Shown here: positions 52,543 to 62,634 of the stretch, one piece after another
Layout of the letters: the number at the start of each line of letters is the position of its first letter
Position numbering within the stretch: position 1 is the first letter of the stretch
Translations under genes and position numbers: made by a program
NCBI RefSeq assembly: GCF_001611675.1
Contig: NZ_CP014766.1
Location: forward strand, 868,001-932,000
Length of the DNA: 64,000 bases
Direction of reading: 5' to 3'
Source: Pontibacter akesuensis
Lineage (GTDB): Bacteria; Bacteroidota; Bacteroidia; Cytophagales; Hymenobacteraceae
Notes under the pieces: generated by a model
The model's database searches: none
What the model was told of the DNA's origin: nothing
The model's input: only the letters and a program-made list of their open reading frames with translations

Positions 52543-55509
52543 TTAAAACCCTATCGAGAAGTGGAAGAAATAGCGTTTGGACGAAGGGAACGGCGTTACA
52601 TCCACTCCTGTAGAAAGCCCGTTTCCACCGAAGTTCGATACTTCCGGGTCATAGCCTTCGTAATCAGTAAAGGTTAGAATGTTGTTTGCCGATGCCCCGA
52701 TCTTCACCTGGCGCACAAAGCCTCCAAAAGCGTTTTCCAGTAAGGGCGCCGGTAGCGTGTAGTACACGCCTATCTCGCGCAAGCGTAGGTAAGAGGCGTC
52801 CTGCACAAACGGCTCCGCCGATACTCCAAGCTGGCTTACCCGCTCTGCTGCATTCGAGATACCGTCACCATCGTTATCGTCGTCATAGTCGAAGGATGTG
52901 CCGCCGAGGTCGGTCAGCAGCTGAGTCAGGTTTATGTTCTGGCCACCTTTTTTCCAGTGCAGCAGGAAAGAGAAGGTCAGGTTCTGGCGCACGGTAAGGA
53001 AATTGTGGAAGTTCATCTGGAAATCCGGAGCGGCATCGCCCAGTTTCACCACGCCCTCTTCACCTTTTATACCCACAATCTGCGTGGCCGAAGCGCCCTC
53101 TTCTATAAAGAAAGTACCCAGCGTGTTACCAAAGGCTCCCAGCGGGAAGGCAGGCACATTCAGCTTCGTGATCTCCGACTCGTTCGTCCAATAGCTCAGC
53201 TTAGAGTCCCACTTAAAGTTGGGCGTCTCCACCGGAACAGTGCTCAGCGAAAGCTCCACACCACGGTTTTGCAGCTCACCAGCGTTTACCACCTGCGTGG
53301 TGAATCCGGAAGCAGGCGGTGTGTTTCGAATCAGAATAAGGTCAGATACGGTTTTGATGTAGTAGGTAGCTTCGAAGAGCACCCTGTTTTCCATGAAACC
53401 GATGTCAAAGCCGGCTTCAAACTCCTTCTGCCGCTCCTGCTGTATTTGCTGGTTACCCCGCTGCGTTGTTACCAGCAAACCCGGGTCGCCGCCGATGTTG
53501 GACGCAATCAGGGAAGTAAACTTGGCCCCGAACGGCGGGAATCCCCCTGCCTCCCCGTAAGCCGCACGCAGCTTCACCATGTTGAAGTTCTCATCACTCC
53601 AAAGGTTAAAGTTGGTCAGGTTCAGGGCTAGGGAGAGTTTTGGGAAGGCGTTAAACTCATTCACATCAGCGTTGTTCGATGATTTATCGAGGCGCAGGCC
53701 GGCGGTTGCGATGATACGGTCGCGCCAGTTTACTTCTTCCTGCATAAACAGGCCTTTGTTACGCACAATTAGCTGGGTCTGCTCTACTTCCACGGCACCG
53801 GCCTGGTCCAGGTTGTCCTGGGTGCCGATCAGTTGGGTGGCCACATTAAGCGTCAGGTCCTGGTTAAAGTTCTCGCGCGTAACCCCTAAGGTGGTGGTAA
53901 AGAAGAGCGTATTGTCTGCCAGGTTCAGGTTATTTACCAGGAAAGCAGCGTAATTGGTGTTCAGGTTATAGTTGTTGCCCTGAATAGAGGCACCACCCGT
54001 ACCGTTGCCGTTAGACTGGAACTGGAGCAGTCTCGGGAACAAGGCCCGGGTGCGCAGGTTGTAAAAGTCAAGCCCTGCCCTGATCACGAGTTTTGTGTTG
54101 CTGGTGGCACTTTCCTGCAGATACGAATTCAGAGTCATGCCACCCAAAAAGCGATCAGTAAGCTCTTCATTCGTCATCAGGTCGCGCGTCTGCAGGAAGT
54201 TAGAGGCTCCGTACGGGTTGTTTGGGTACAGCCCGCTTTCATTCGGGAACAGGTCCACAAAGCTTGGCGTAGAGGACAGCGCCACCCCAAAGGATACACC
54301 CGCGTTATCGTTGTTCGTTAAACCGCGCCGTGCGGTGGAGTTTATGTAGTTAGAGCTCAGGCTAAAATCAAAGCGCTCCGAGATAGTATGGTCGAGGTTA
54401 AAGCGTAGTGATTTTTTTTCGTAGCCGGTATTTTTCACGATGCCTTCCTCGTCCTGTATCAGGCCGCCCACAAAAAAGCGGGTTTTCTCGCTTCCCCCGC
54501 TTACGTTCAGGCGTGTGCTGTAGAGCATGCCGGTATTTCCATAAAGCTCTTCCTCATAGTCTATCAGGCGGCCAGCGTCGCGCGCAGCTATAAACAACGG
54601 AACAGACTGCTCCCCAAACGAAGCCCGCACGCGCTCCTCGTTCAGATCGCGCATGCCCAGCAGGTTCGCCGCCTTGGCGAAACCGATGTCCTGCGAAAAA
54701 TCAATCAATGTCTTGCCTGCCGCGCCACGCTTGGTGGTGATGATTACCACACCCGCCGAGGCCAGTGAGCCGTAAATAGCGGCCGCTGAGGCACCCTTCA
54801 GAATCTCTATACTCTCAATATCATCCGGGTTCAGGTCAGCAATACGGTTTGAGGCGTTGTCCTGCGTAGAAGTGCTGCCCCCACCGCTTGCCGATGTCAC
54901 TGCATTTAATCCCGAAGAGATGGAGGAGTTGTCCATGATGATCCCGTCCACCACGTACAGGGGCTGGGAGTTACCGAAAATAGAGGTAATGCCTCGTAGC
55001 TTCATGGAAATACCGCCGCCCGGCGCACCGGAGTTCGACACCACGCTTGCCCCCACCAGTTTACCGCTAATGGCGGCATCCATGGTCTGGGGTGTGGTGA
55101 TACCAGATATTTCCCTGGTGTTGATCGTAGAGACAGCGTTTGCCGCGTTCGCCCGCTTCACCGTGGTGGCAAGGCCGGTTACCACTACCTCGTTCAGGTT
55201 CGTTACCCGCTCCTTCAATTGCACCTCCAGCTCAGTTACGGCCGGCGTGATATTGAAGGTCTGTGGCATGTAGCCGAGAAAGGAAAAGGTGAGCTTACCG
55301 CTTGCAGTAGGCAGCGTGATTGTGTAGTTGCCGTTTGCATCGGTGTTAGTGCCCACCGTAGTGCCGGGCACCACCACACTAACGCCCGGAAGTGCCCTGC
55401 CGGATCCGAAATCGGTAACGGTGCCCCGTACTGTTGTTTGCCCGAACAGGGCAAGTGGCACCATAAAAAGCAGCAACATAAGCAGCTTTAGGGGGTAATG
55501 TCTTTTCAT
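52543..55509 (-). CDS. susC-like: SusC/RagA-family TonB-dependent outer-membrane transporter
   Basis: 988 residues. A Sec signal (LLMLLLFMVPLALFGQ) is followed by a CarboxypepD-regulatory-like domain (VRGTVTDFGSGRALPGVSVV), a TonB-box region and plug (LNEVVVTGLATTVKRANAAN, LRGITSIFGNSQPLYVVDGI, IESIEILKGASAAAIYGSLA), then a 22-strand barrel ending in an aromatic residue (FFHFSIGF). Complete and unbroken. It forms the outer-membrane channel beneath the SusD lipoprotein encoded next; the two make a TonB-energised importer. Confidence 0.93.
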   Translation of the reverse strand: MKRHYPLKLLMLLLFMVPLALFGQTTVRGTVTDFGSGRALPGVSVVVPGTTVGTNTDANGNYTITLPTASGKLTFSFLGYMPQTFNITPAVTELEVQLKERVTNLNEVVVTGLATTVKRANAANAVSTINTREISGITTPQTMDAAISGKLVGASVVSNSGAPGGGISMKLRGITSIFGNSQPLYVVDGIIMDNSSISSGLNAVTSASGGGSTSTQDNASNRIADLNPDDIESIEILKGASAAAIYGSLASAGVVIITTKRGAAGKTLIDFSQDIGFAKAANLLGMRDLNEERVRASFGEQSVPLFIAARDAGRLIDYEEELYGNTGMLYSTRLNVSGGSEKTRFFVGGLIQDEEGIVKNTGYEKKSLRFNLDHTISERFDFSLSSNYINSTARRGLTNNDNAGVSFGVALSSTPSFVDLFPNESGLYPNNPYGASNFLQTRDLMTNEELTDRFLGGMTLNSYLQESATSNTKLVIRAGLDFYNLRTRALFPRLLQFQSNGNGTGGASIQGNNYNLNTNYAAFLVNNLNLADNTLFFTTTLGVTRENFNQDLTLNVATQLIGTQDNLDQAGAVEVEQTQLIVRNKGLFMQEEVNWRDRIIATAGLRLDKSSNNADVNEFNAFPKLSLALNLTNFNLWSDENFNMVKLRAAYGEAGGFPPFGAKFTSLIASNIGGDPGLLVTTQRGNQQIQQERQKEFEAGFDIGFMENRVLFEATYYIKTVSDLILIRNTPPASGFTTQVVNAGELQNRGVELSLSTVPVETPNFKWDSKLSYWTNESEITKLNVPAFPLGAFGNTLGTFFIEEGASATQIVGIKGEEGVVKLGDAAPDFQMNFHNFLTVRQNLTFSFLLHWKKGGQNINLTQLLTDLGGTSFDYDDDNDGDGISNAAERVSQLGVSAEPFVQDASYLRLREIGVYYTLPAPLLENAFGGFVRQVKIGASANNILTFTDYEGYDPEVSNFGGNGLSTGVDVTPFPSSKRYFFHFSIGF

Positions 55510-55756
55510 AGAATTAAATTTTTAGGTGATAGAAAGGAAAAGAACTGACAAAGCAGTTTAACTACACCTCCGGCATTACCAGAGTATAGCATAAGATATG
55601 TATAAACTTTCTAATATTGCATTAACGTTACAACATACTTACACTGCCCTTACTCCTGCAACACATCACCATACTATTCTAACTATCAATATATAGCACC
55701 CGCACGAGCTCCTTACCTTCGTAAAACATGCCATAACACAGCATATAATATTTCCA
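55510..55756. other. upstream region of the susC-like gene
   Basis: AT-rich with no gene. Presumably it contains the promoter of the SusC/SusD operon; I could not identify a convincing -33/-7 pair. Confidence 0.4.
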
Positions 55757-55793
55757 ACAAAAAAAAAGCCGCAACCAATGCTGGCTGCGGCTT
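55757..55793 (-). terminator. terminator of the acyl-CoA-binding protein gene
   Basis: AAGCCGCAACCA / TGGCTGCGGCTT stem (one mismatch) with an A-run on the left, which is a T-run on the minus strand. Confidence 0.75.
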
Positions 55794-55816
55794 CGCAAGT
55801 ATAGGCAAAGGCGGGG

Positions 55817-56071
55817 TTAGCTCGCCAGCTCGTTTACGTACTGCACATACTCCTCGCGCGCCTGCTCCTGGCTCTTGCCCTGCTGATTTTTCCAGGCGTC
55901 CCACTTGGCGATGTTCTTAAAATCAAACCCGCCCGGGCGCTCAGTATTCACATCGCCCTCCGAGGCTTGCTTGTACAGCCCGTAAAGCTTCAGGAGCACA
56001 TCGTTGCTGGGGCGCTCCGTCAATGTTTTGGACTTTGCCACTGCACTTTCAAATTCTTCTTGTGTTGCCAT
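55817..56071 (-). CDS. acyl-CoA-binding protein (ACBP)
   Basis: 84 residues, the usual ACBP length. The four-helix pattern is typical: FESAVAKSKTLTERPSND, then LLKLYGLYKQASEGDVNTER, PGGFDFKNIAKWDAWKNQQG, and SQEQAREEYVQYVNEL. The conserved YxLYKQA and KWDAW motifs bind the CoA part of acyl-CoA. It is cytosolic and buffers acyl-CoA pools. Single-gene unit with its own terminator. Confidence 0.9.
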   Translation of the reverse strand: MATQEEFESAVAKSKTLTERPSNDVLLKLYGLYKQASEGDVNTERPGGFDFKNIAKWDAWKNQQGKSQEQAREEYVQYVNELAS

Positions 56072-56243
56072 AGTTTCTGCTCTTCTTATTTATGATGATG
56101 ATATTTCAAGGTATAAAAAATAGCGCTGCATGCATAACTTTTGTTCTTTTTGTTTGCGCTCCAAATTTCTTACATTTATAAGTCTGCTGTCGCTGAGGCT
56201 GCAGTTTTCCTAATCAAAACAGACTAGAAAAGAGCTAATCACT

Positions 56244-58454
56244 ATGAAAAACCTCAAACCAAAAGCTGCCACCTCGGCCACGCTGCTGTCAGCCTGCCTG
56301 TTGGTGGGTGCTGGCTGCTCCTCCAGCAATACCGGAGGCAGTACCGCCACGGCAACTGCCACTACCGAGCAGGCCGCCACCGCCACTCCTGCCACCACAC
56401 AGCTTCCGCAGCCGCCTGTGGCCAAGAAAGTACCGAAAGAGCTTACCACACACGGTGACACGCGCATTGACAACTACTACTGGATGAACCAGCGCGAGGA
56501 CCCGGAAGTGATTTCCTACCTGAGTGCCGAAAACACCTATACCGACAAAATGCTGGCGCACACCAAAGACCTGCAGCAGCAACTGTTCGATGAAATTGTG
56601 GGCCGCATCAAGCAAAACGATGCCTCTGTCCCGTTTAAAGACGATGGCTACTGGTACTACACCCGCTACGAGGAAGGGAAGGAATACCCGATCTACGCCC
56701 GCAAGAAAGGCACCATGGAAGCCGCCGAGGAAATCATGCTGAATGCAAACGAACGTGCCGAGGGCCAAAGCTACTACTCAGCCGCCGGCATTAACGTGAG
56801 CCCAAACAACCAGCTGCTGGCTTTTGGCGAGGATACCGTGAGCCGCCGCAAGTATACGCTGCGCTTCAAAAACCTGCAGACCGGAAAGCTGCTGCCGGAT
56901 GAGATTCCGAACACAACCGGCAGTGCGGTCTGGGCTAACGATAACAAGACGGTGTACTACACCATGAAGGACCCTGCTTTGCGCTCCTTCAAGATATTTA
57001 AGCACACCCTCGGCACACCCACCAGCCAGGACAAGGAAGTATACCACGAGGCGGACGAGACCTTCAATACCTTTGTTTACAAAACCAAGAGCGAGGACTA
57101 CATCATCATCGGCTCTGGCAGCACGCTTTCGAACGAGTACCGCTACCTGGATGCCAACAAGCCCAACGGCGAGTTTAAGGTGATTCAGCCCCGGGAGCGC
57201 GGCCTGGAGTACAGCGTGGACCACTTCGGAAACAATTTCTACATCGTTACCAACAAGGACGGCGCAAAAAACTTTAAGCTGGTGCAGACGCCCGTGAGCA
57301 AGCCGGGCAAGGCCAACTGGAAAGAGGTGATTCCGCACCGCGAGGATGTGCTGTTGGAGGGCATCGAGATTTTCAAGGATTACCTGACGCTGCAGGAGCG
57401 CAAGAACGGCCTCACCCAAATCCGGGTGAAGAGCTGGAAGGATTCGAAAACGGATTATTACATTGATTTTGGCGAAGAGGCTTACACGGCCTATATCGGC
57501 AACAACCCCGACTTCGACAGTAACAAACTGCGCTACGGCTATACATCGCTCACCACTCCCTACTCTACCTACGACTACAACATGAAGACAAAGGAGCAGG
57601 AGTTGCTGAAGCGAGACGAGGTGGTGGGCGATTTCGACCCGGCAAACTATGAGGCCAAGCGCGTATACGCCACCGCCGACGACGGCACGAAAATCCCGGT
57701 GTCGCTGGTGTACCGCAAAGGAACAGTACTGAACGGCCAGAACCCGACGCTGTTGTACGCTTATGGCTCCTATGGCTCCAGCACCAACCCTGGCTTCAGT
57801 TCTGTGCGCCTAAGCCTTTTGGACCGCGGCTTTGTTTACGCCATCGCTCACATCAGGGGCGGACAGGAAATGGGCCGCCAGTGGTATGAAGACGGCAAGC
57901 TACTGAAGAAGAAGAACACGTTTACCGACTTTATTGATGCCGCCGAGTACCTGATTGAGCAGAATTACACGAACCCCGACAAACTGTTTGCCCAGGGCGG
58001 CAGCGCCGGTGGTTTGCTGATGGGTGCCGTAGTGAACATGCGCCCAGACCTGTTTGAAGGGGTGCTGGCCGCCGTGCCGTTTGTGGATGTGGTAACGACT
58101 ATGCTCGACACCAGCATTCCGCTGACAACGGGCGAGTTTGACGAGTGGGGCAACCCTGCTGAAAAGCAATATTACGATTACATGCTGTCTTACTCGCCTT
58201 ACGACCAGGTAGAGGCCAAGGAGTATCCGAACATGCTGGTTACTACCGGCCTGCACGACTCGCAGGTACAGTACTGGGAACCGGCCAAATGGGTAGCCAA
58301 GCTTCGTGACATGAAGACAGATGACAATATGTTGCTGCTGCACACCAACATGGAAGCTGGCCACGGTGGCGCCTCCGGTCGCTTTCAGCGTTATAAGGAA
58401 ACCGCCCTGCAGTACGCCTTCCTGCTGAACCTGCTGGAGCAGCAGAATCAGTAA
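56244..58454 (+). CDS. prolyl oligopeptidase-family (S9A/B) serine peptidase, lipoprotein
   Basis: 736 residues. Lipobox at Cys25 (LVGAGC) after a short signal, then a Thr/Ala-rich linker. The beta-propeller N-half begins with TRIDNYYWMNQREDPEVISY, the standard S9A start. The hydrolase C-half has Ser587 in GGSAGG, Asp672 in LHDSQV and His707 in EAGHGGASG, a full catalytic triad. Members of this branch (oligopeptidase B/prolyl oligopeptidase) cleave short peptides. Here it acts outside the cytoplasm. A strong bidirectional terminator follows. Confidence 0.92.
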   Translation: MKNLKPKAATSATLLSACLLVGAGCSSSNTGGSTATATATTEQAATATPATTQLPQPPVAKKVPKELTTHGDTRIDNYYWMNQREDPEVISYLSAENTYTDKMLAHTKDLQQQLFDEIVGRIKQNDASVPFKDDGYWYYTRYEEGKEYPIYARKKGTMEAAEEIMLNANERAEGQSYYSAAGINVSPNNQLLAFGEDTVSRRKYTLRFKNLQTGKLLPDEIPNTTGSAVWANDNKTVYYTMKDPALRSFKIFKHTLGTPTSQDKEVYHEADETFNTFVYKTKSEDYIIIGSGSTLSNEYRYLDANKPNGEFKVIQPRERGLEYSVDHFGNNFYIVTNKDGAKNFKLVQTPVSKPGKANWKEVIPHREDVLLEGIEIFKDYLTLQERKNGLTQIRVKSWKDSKTDYYIDFGEEAYTAYIGNNPDFDSNKLRYGYTSLTTPYSTYDYNMKTKEQELLKRDEVVGDFDPANYEAKRVYATADDGTKIPVSLVYRKGTVLNGQNPTLLYAYGSYGSSTNPGFSSVRLSLLDRGFVYAIAHIRGGQEMGRQWYEDGKLLKKKNTFTDFIDAAEYLIEQNYTNPDKLFAQGGSAGGLLMGAVVNMRPDLFEGVLAAVPFVDVVTTMLDTSIPLTTGEFDEWGNPAEKQYYDYMLSYSPYDQVEAKEYPNMLVTTGLHDSQVQYWEPAKWVAKLRDMKTDDNMLLLHTNMEAGHGGASGRFQRYKETALQYAFLLNLLEQQNQ

Positions 58455-58475
58455 ATCATAAGTATAGACCAAGTA

Positions 58476-58519
58476 TAAAAGCAGAAAGGCGGGCCAAATG
58501 GTCCGCCTTTCTGCTTTTA
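58476..58519. terminator. bidirectional terminator, 20-bp stem
   Basis: TAAAAGCAGAAAGGCGGGCC pairs with GGTCCGCCTTTCTGCTTTTA (one G-T) around AAAT. It serves the convergent peptidase and oxidoreductase genes. Confidence 0.9.
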
Positions 58520-58541
58520 TACCTGGGTAGTGGCACCGGAT

Positions 58542-59540
58542 TTACTTCACCTGCAGCACAATCTTGCCAAACTGCTTTCCTTCTTCCATATAGCGCATGG
58601 CCTGCTCGGCCTCCTCCAGCGGAAACGTCACATCCACCACCGGCTTTATCTGCTTCTCCTCCACCAGTTTCAGCATGTCAGCGAAGTCCTGTGCGGTACC
58701 CATGGTGCTTCCGTAGATGGAGAGCTGCTTCCAGAAAAGCTCGGCCGGATTGATCTGCCCGACCATGCCCGTGGTGCCGCCATACATGCTTAACCGCCCG
58801 CCCGGCTTTGCCAGTTTCACCAGTTGCACAAAGCCCTCGCCGCCGGCGCTGTCAATAATCACATCAAAGCCACCAGCCTGGCTTTTCAACTCTTTGCCCC
58901 AGTTTTCCTGCTTGTAGTTAACACCTCCCGCTGCACCTAGTTCTTTGGCCACCTGAATCTTTTCTTCTGATCCGGAGGTTACCCATACTTCAGCACCGGC
59001 CGCGAGAGCAAACTGTATTGCAAACAAAGCCACGCCACCGCCTGCACCTGTTACCAGCACTTTTTCGCCGGGCTGCAGCTCACACTTTGTGAACAGGGCG
59101 CGGTAGGCGGTAACACCTGCCAAGGGCAGGGCCGCCGCCTCTTCGAAGCTCATGTGCTGCGGCTTGCGGTGCAGGTTGTCGGCAGGCACTTTCACGTATT
59201 CGGCGAAGGCACCCTGCTCGGGCATACCCAATATGGTATACTTGGCCGCGTGCACGCGCGGATTGTCGCCCCAATTGCTCCCGGGATCAACCAGCACTTC
59301 TTGGTTTATCCAGGAGGCATCCACGCCCTCCCCCACTTCCGTTACCACACCGGCGCAGTCTGAGCCAAGTATGGCCGGGTATTCCTTTAAAAAGTATTTG
59401 CCCTTTTGTATCCATACATCGCGGCGGTTCAGGGCAGCGGCCTTCACCTGTACCACCACCTCACCGGGTCCGGCGGCTGGCTTATCAGTATCTATCAGTG
59501 TAAATGGCTGGTCAATGTCCTCTAAGTATACGGCTTTCAT
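58542..59540 (-). CDS. zinc-independent MDR-family oxidoreductase (quinone reductase-like)
   Basis: 332 residues. The GroES-like N-domain has ALNRRDVWIQKGKYFLKEYP and LGSDCAGVVTEVGEGV. The Rossmann domain has VLVTGAGGGVALFAIQFALA. The four structural-zinc cysteines and the usual catalytic zinc ligands of alcohol dehydrogenases are missing, so it belongs to the quinone-oxidoreductase or enoyl-reductase branch of the MDR superfamily, using NAD(P)H. Substrate unknown. Confidence 0.85.
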   Translation of the reverse strand: MKAVYLEDIDQPFTLIDTDKPAAGPGEVVVQVKAAALNRRDVWIQKGKYFLKEYPAILGSDCAGVVTEVGEGVDASWINQEVLVDPGSNWGDNPRVHAAKYTILGMPEQGAFAEYVKVPADNLHRKPQHMSFEEAAALPLAGVTAYRALFTKCELQPGEKVLVTGAGGGVALFAIQFALAAGAEVWVTSGSEEKIQVAKELGAAGGVNYKQENWGKELKSQAGGFDVIIDSAGGEGFVQLVKLAKPGGRLSMYGGTTGMVGQINPAELFWKQLSIYGSTMGTAQDFADMLKLVEEKQIKPVVDVTFPLEEAEQAMRYMEEGKQFGKIVLQVK

Positions 59541-59672
59541 CGGTCTGCTTTTTTAGGGGTGATACGTTCTTGTATAGACAAAGATAGTATTTACGGCCAA
59601 AGTGCGCATCTTAGCCGGTTGGGTTTTACTTCCACAGCCGCTATCTTGCGCCTGAAGCAACAGACCTTTGAA

Positions 59673-60173
59673 ATGAACACAAACCACACCATTCGCCAAG
59701 CCAGTACAGAGGACATCCCGGCCATCAAAAGATTAGCCGACGAAACCTGGGAGCCAACGTACAAGAGCATTTTGTCTAAAGAGCAGATAGATTACATGTT
59801 TGAGGTGATCTACTCAGAAGCGGCGCTGGAAGCGCAAATGAAGGAGGGGCAGACGTTTTTGCTCCTGCTCGAGGAAGCGCAACCGGTGGGGTTTGCGGCC
59901 TATTCCGTAAAAGACGCGGAAGCAAGCGTATACAAGCTGAACAAGATTTACCTGCTCCCGCAGACCCAGGGGAAGGGCTATGGCAAAATTCTGCTGCAGG
60001 AGGTAGAGCAGCAGGCAAAGAAAGCCGGCGCTGCCATACTTGACCTGAACGTAAACCGCCACAACAACGCCAAGGCCTTTTACGAACGCGCCGGCTACCA
60101 CGTGCACCAGCAGGAAGACATTGCCATCGGCCCCTACTGGATGAACGACTATGTGATGCGCAAGGCGCTCTAA
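59673..60173 (+). CDS. GNAT-family N-acetyltransferase
   Basis: 166 residues from ATG 59673 (MNTNHTIRQASTEDIPAIKR), the normal GNAT start; the longer frame from 59559 overlaps the promoter region. Motif A is LLPQTQGKGYGKILLQEVE (QxxGxG acetyl-CoA loop), and motif B is LDLNVNRHNNAKAFYERAGY. It transfers an acetyl group from acetyl-CoA to an unknown amine. A hairpin terminator follows 7 bp after the stop. Confidence 0.88.
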   Translation: MNTNHTIRQASTEDIPAIKRLADETWEPTYKSILSKEQIDYMFEVIYSEAALEAQMKEGQTFLLLLEEAQPVGFAAYSVKDAEASVYKLNKIYLLPQTQGKGYGKILLQEVEQQAKKAGAAILDLNVNRHNNAKAFYERAGYHVHQQEDIAIGPYWMNDYVMRKAL

Positions 60174-60180
60174 AACAAAA

Positions 60181-60205
60181 AGAGGATGGCCAATGGCCAT
60201 CCTCT
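60181..60205. terminator. bidirectional terminator
   Basis: AGAGGATGGCC / GGCCATCCTCT, perfect 11-bp stem with loop AAT and A/T-rich flanks, between convergent genes. Confidence 0.75.
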
Positions 60206-60231
60206 AAATACTCACTTTAAACTTAAATTAC

Positions 60232-61455
60232 TTATTTGTGCGCGATTGGGTCTGCGTTTCCATCAGGGTCACCATTCACGGTTCCGTCTGTATTGACGTT
60301 TCCTAACAACAGCAGGCCAGCTACGTGCGGCGAAGCCATCGACGTACCGCTGATCGTGTTGTAGCCACCGTCTTTCCAGGTAGAGTTGATACCAACACCA
60401 GGAGCGCAGAAATCTACCGGCGGGTTGCCGAAGTTAGAAAAAGAGGCGAATCTATCACCGCTATCCATGGCAGACACCGTGTAAACGTTAGCATGGTTTG
60501 CGCGGGCTGGCGATGAATTGTTCGCATCGGCACCATCGTTACCGGCAGCCAGGGCAAACTTGATTCCTTTACCGGCGGCGGCAACAACTGCATCATCCAG
60601 TGCCTGGGAAACAGGGCCTCCAAGGCTCATGTTGGCTACATCACCACTTTTTCCGTTGGCAGCCACATAGTCCACACCAGCGATAACGCCGGAATAAGAA
60701 CCGCTACCGCGCGAGTCAAGTACTTTCACGCCTACTACCTTTGCGCCTGGCACTACGCCAATCACACCGATTTCATTGTCGATGGCGGCAATAGTACCTG
60801 CCACGTGCGAGCCGTGTCCGTTGCCGTCGTCAGCGCTTCCGGCATCTCTGCCGCTTGTGAACATAGTTACACTTCGGGCTACGTCAACGTTCAGGTCTGG
60901 GTGATCCAGGTCTACGCCAGTGTCAATTACCCAAGCTGTAGCCGAAGAGGCATTACCAGCTCCTCCGCCAACGCGAGAAATACCATAAGGAATTACTTCT
61001 GCAGCTCCTCCGGAACCACCGGAGCCAGGCTTGGCCAGCATCACAATGCGATCTGGCTCAATGTAGGCCACACGCGGATCACGGCGCAGTTTCTCTGCTT
61101 CTGTTGCAGACATTTTGGCGGCCACACCATACAACGCCTGGCCGTAGGCTTGCTCTATCTGCACGTTGCTGATGCCGTTGGCCTCCAGCACACTTTGCGT
61201 CAGGTTACGCACGGCCTCCAGGCGCTGCGCATACGTCTGAGTGCCACTTAGGCGCTCGTTACCATCTTTATTAAATACAACTATAAACTGCCCTTCAATA
61301 ATAGCACCATTTTGACTCTCTGCCTGAACCGCAACCGGCTCGGCTATGTCTCCGGTTTCTTCGCTGCAAGCAGTGAATGTACAGGCTGATGTTGCTACGG
61401 CTGCGCCAAACAAAACTGAGCGCATCAGTTTTTTCAAGTGTAAACTGTTTTTCAT
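60232..61455 (-). CDS. subtilisin-like (S8, proteinase K branch) serine protease, lipoprotein
   Basis: 407 residues. Signal peptide with lipobox (CTFTAC, Cys30). An I9-type propeptide (QFIVVFNKDGNERLSG ... AKMSATEAEKLRRDPRVAYI) is followed by the catalytic domain with Asp178 (VIDTGVDLDHPD), His214 (GNGHGSHVAG), oxyanion Asn306 (AAGND) and Ser372 (SGTSMASPHVAG). Compared with proteinase K-type enzymes it has all catalytic residues and no extra C-terminal domain. Secreted or surface-bound protease that probably self-matures by propeptide removal. Confidence 0.93.
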   Translation of the reverse strand: MKNSLHLKKLMRSVLFGAAVATSACTFTACSEETGDIAEPVAVQAESQNGAIIEGQFIVVFNKDGNERLSGTQTYAQRLEAVRNLTQSVLEANGISNVQIEQAYGQALYGVAAKMSATEAEKLRRDPRVAYIEPDRIVMLAKPGSGGSGGAAEVIPYGISRVGGGAGNASSATAWVIDTGVDLDHPDLNVDVARSVTMFTSGRDAGSADDGNGHGSHVAGTIAAIDNEIGVIGVVPGAKVVGVKVLDSRGSGSYSGVIAGVDYVAANGKSGDVANMSLGGPVSQALDDAVVAAAGKGIKFALAAGNDGADANNSSPARANHANVYTVSAMDSGDRFASFSNFGNPPVDFCAPGVGINSTWKDGGYNTISGTSMASPHVAGLLLLGNVNTDGTVNGDPDGNADPIAHK

Positions 61456-61866
61456 AAACTAAATTTAATGGGGATTAAAGATTAATTATAGAAACATTTA
61501 TTCTAATATATTGACTTACGATGTTATACGCAACTTTTATTTGTAAAAATTTCATACACCTCCTCCTGAAGTTGCGTGAGGCCGCATTTATACATTCTTT
61601 GTTATAACACTGCTATTGCACCTGCAGTACTGTTGCGCCTGTTTTCTCAGCAATACCAAATCAACTCGCTGTTGCTCCAAAGTAGTTGCCGCTGCTGTTG
61701 CACTTGTTTTAGTACGCGGTTGAAATCCAAAGGGACAATACAAAATGTGCATTATTAAAAATTTTATATTTAACACAATTTTGAACCGAAGTATTAACGC
61801 TCGCAGCATGGGTTAAAAAATAAAAAAAGAGTATATTTATTAACCCAGAGTTAAAATTGACCGAAC
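61456..61866. other. divergent promoter region
   Basis: About 410 bp between the divergent protease and cyclophilin genes. AT-rich in places, with no gene or notable repeat seen. Confidence 0.45.
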
Positions 61867-62634
61867 ATGAAAAAAACTTTTATATTACCATTGTGCCGCA
61901 GCATGTTACTGGTAGGCTGCCTGTTGCCCCTCACCAACTGTAACAACGGCGCTGAAAATGCGAACGGAGAGCAGACAGCAGCTTCAGCCGATGATGAGCA
62001 GACACTGGAGCCATTAACAGAGGAAAATGCGGTGGCCAAACTGAAGGCTTTCGGGCAAAACAACCAGGACAGCATCGCGGTGATCGGAACTCGTTATGGC
62101 GAAATAAAAGTGCGGCTTTACAAAGACACGCCTTTGCACCGCGCCAACTTTGTGCGGCTTGCCCGGTCCGGCTTCTACAACCAGGGGGAGTTTTACCGGG
62201 TAATAGAGGGCTTTGCCATACAGGGCGGTGACTCAGACGAGCGAACCATCAGCCAGGGATCTTATAAAATACCTCCCGAACATAACCCAAAGCACATCCA
62301 CAAGCGTGGCGCACTCGCTATGGCGCGCTACGGCGACGACCGCAATCCGGACAAGGAGTCGTCTTCGCATAACTTCTACATCGTTACCGGCGAGTCGGTT
62401 TCGAGGGAAGAGTTGCTGGCGTTTGAGCAGAAACATGGTATAGACTATACCCCGGCACAAGAGCAAACGTATCTGGCTGTGGGCGGCGAGCCGGGGCTGG
62501 ATACAGAGTATACTGTTTTCGGGGAGGTGCTGGAAGGCATGGATGTAGTAGAGAAAATTGAGAAGGAACCAGTGGATGCCTCAGACTGGCCCCGCCAGAT
62601 CATTCCGCACACCATCAAGATTGTGGAGGAATAG
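61867..62634 (+). CDS. cyclophilin-type peptidyl-prolyl cis-trans isomerase, lipoprotein
   Basis: 255 residues. A short signal and lipobox (LLPLTNC), then a 40-residue linker. The cyclophilin domain reads IAVIGTRYGEIKVRLYKDTP, then ANFVRLARSGFYNQGEFYRV, FAIQGGDSDER, GALAMARYG ... SSHNFYIVTGE and YTVFGEVLEGMDVVEKI, the usual order (FHRVIPGFxIQGGD and SQFFIxxxD positions are partly substituted). Periplasmic protein-folding helper. Single-gene unit. Confidence 0.88.
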   Translation: MKKTFILPLCRSMLLVGCLLPLTNCNNGAENANGEQTAASADDEQTLEPLTEENAVAKLKAFGQNNQDSIAVIGTRYGEIKVRLYKDTPLHRANFVRLARSGFYNQGEFYRVIEGFAIQGGDSDERTISQGSYKIPPEHNPKHIHKRGALAMARYGDDRNPDKESSSHNFYIVTGESVSREELLAFEQKHGIDYTPAQEQTYLAVGGEPGLDTEYTVFGEVLEGMDVVEKIEKEPVDASDWPRQIIPHTIKIVEE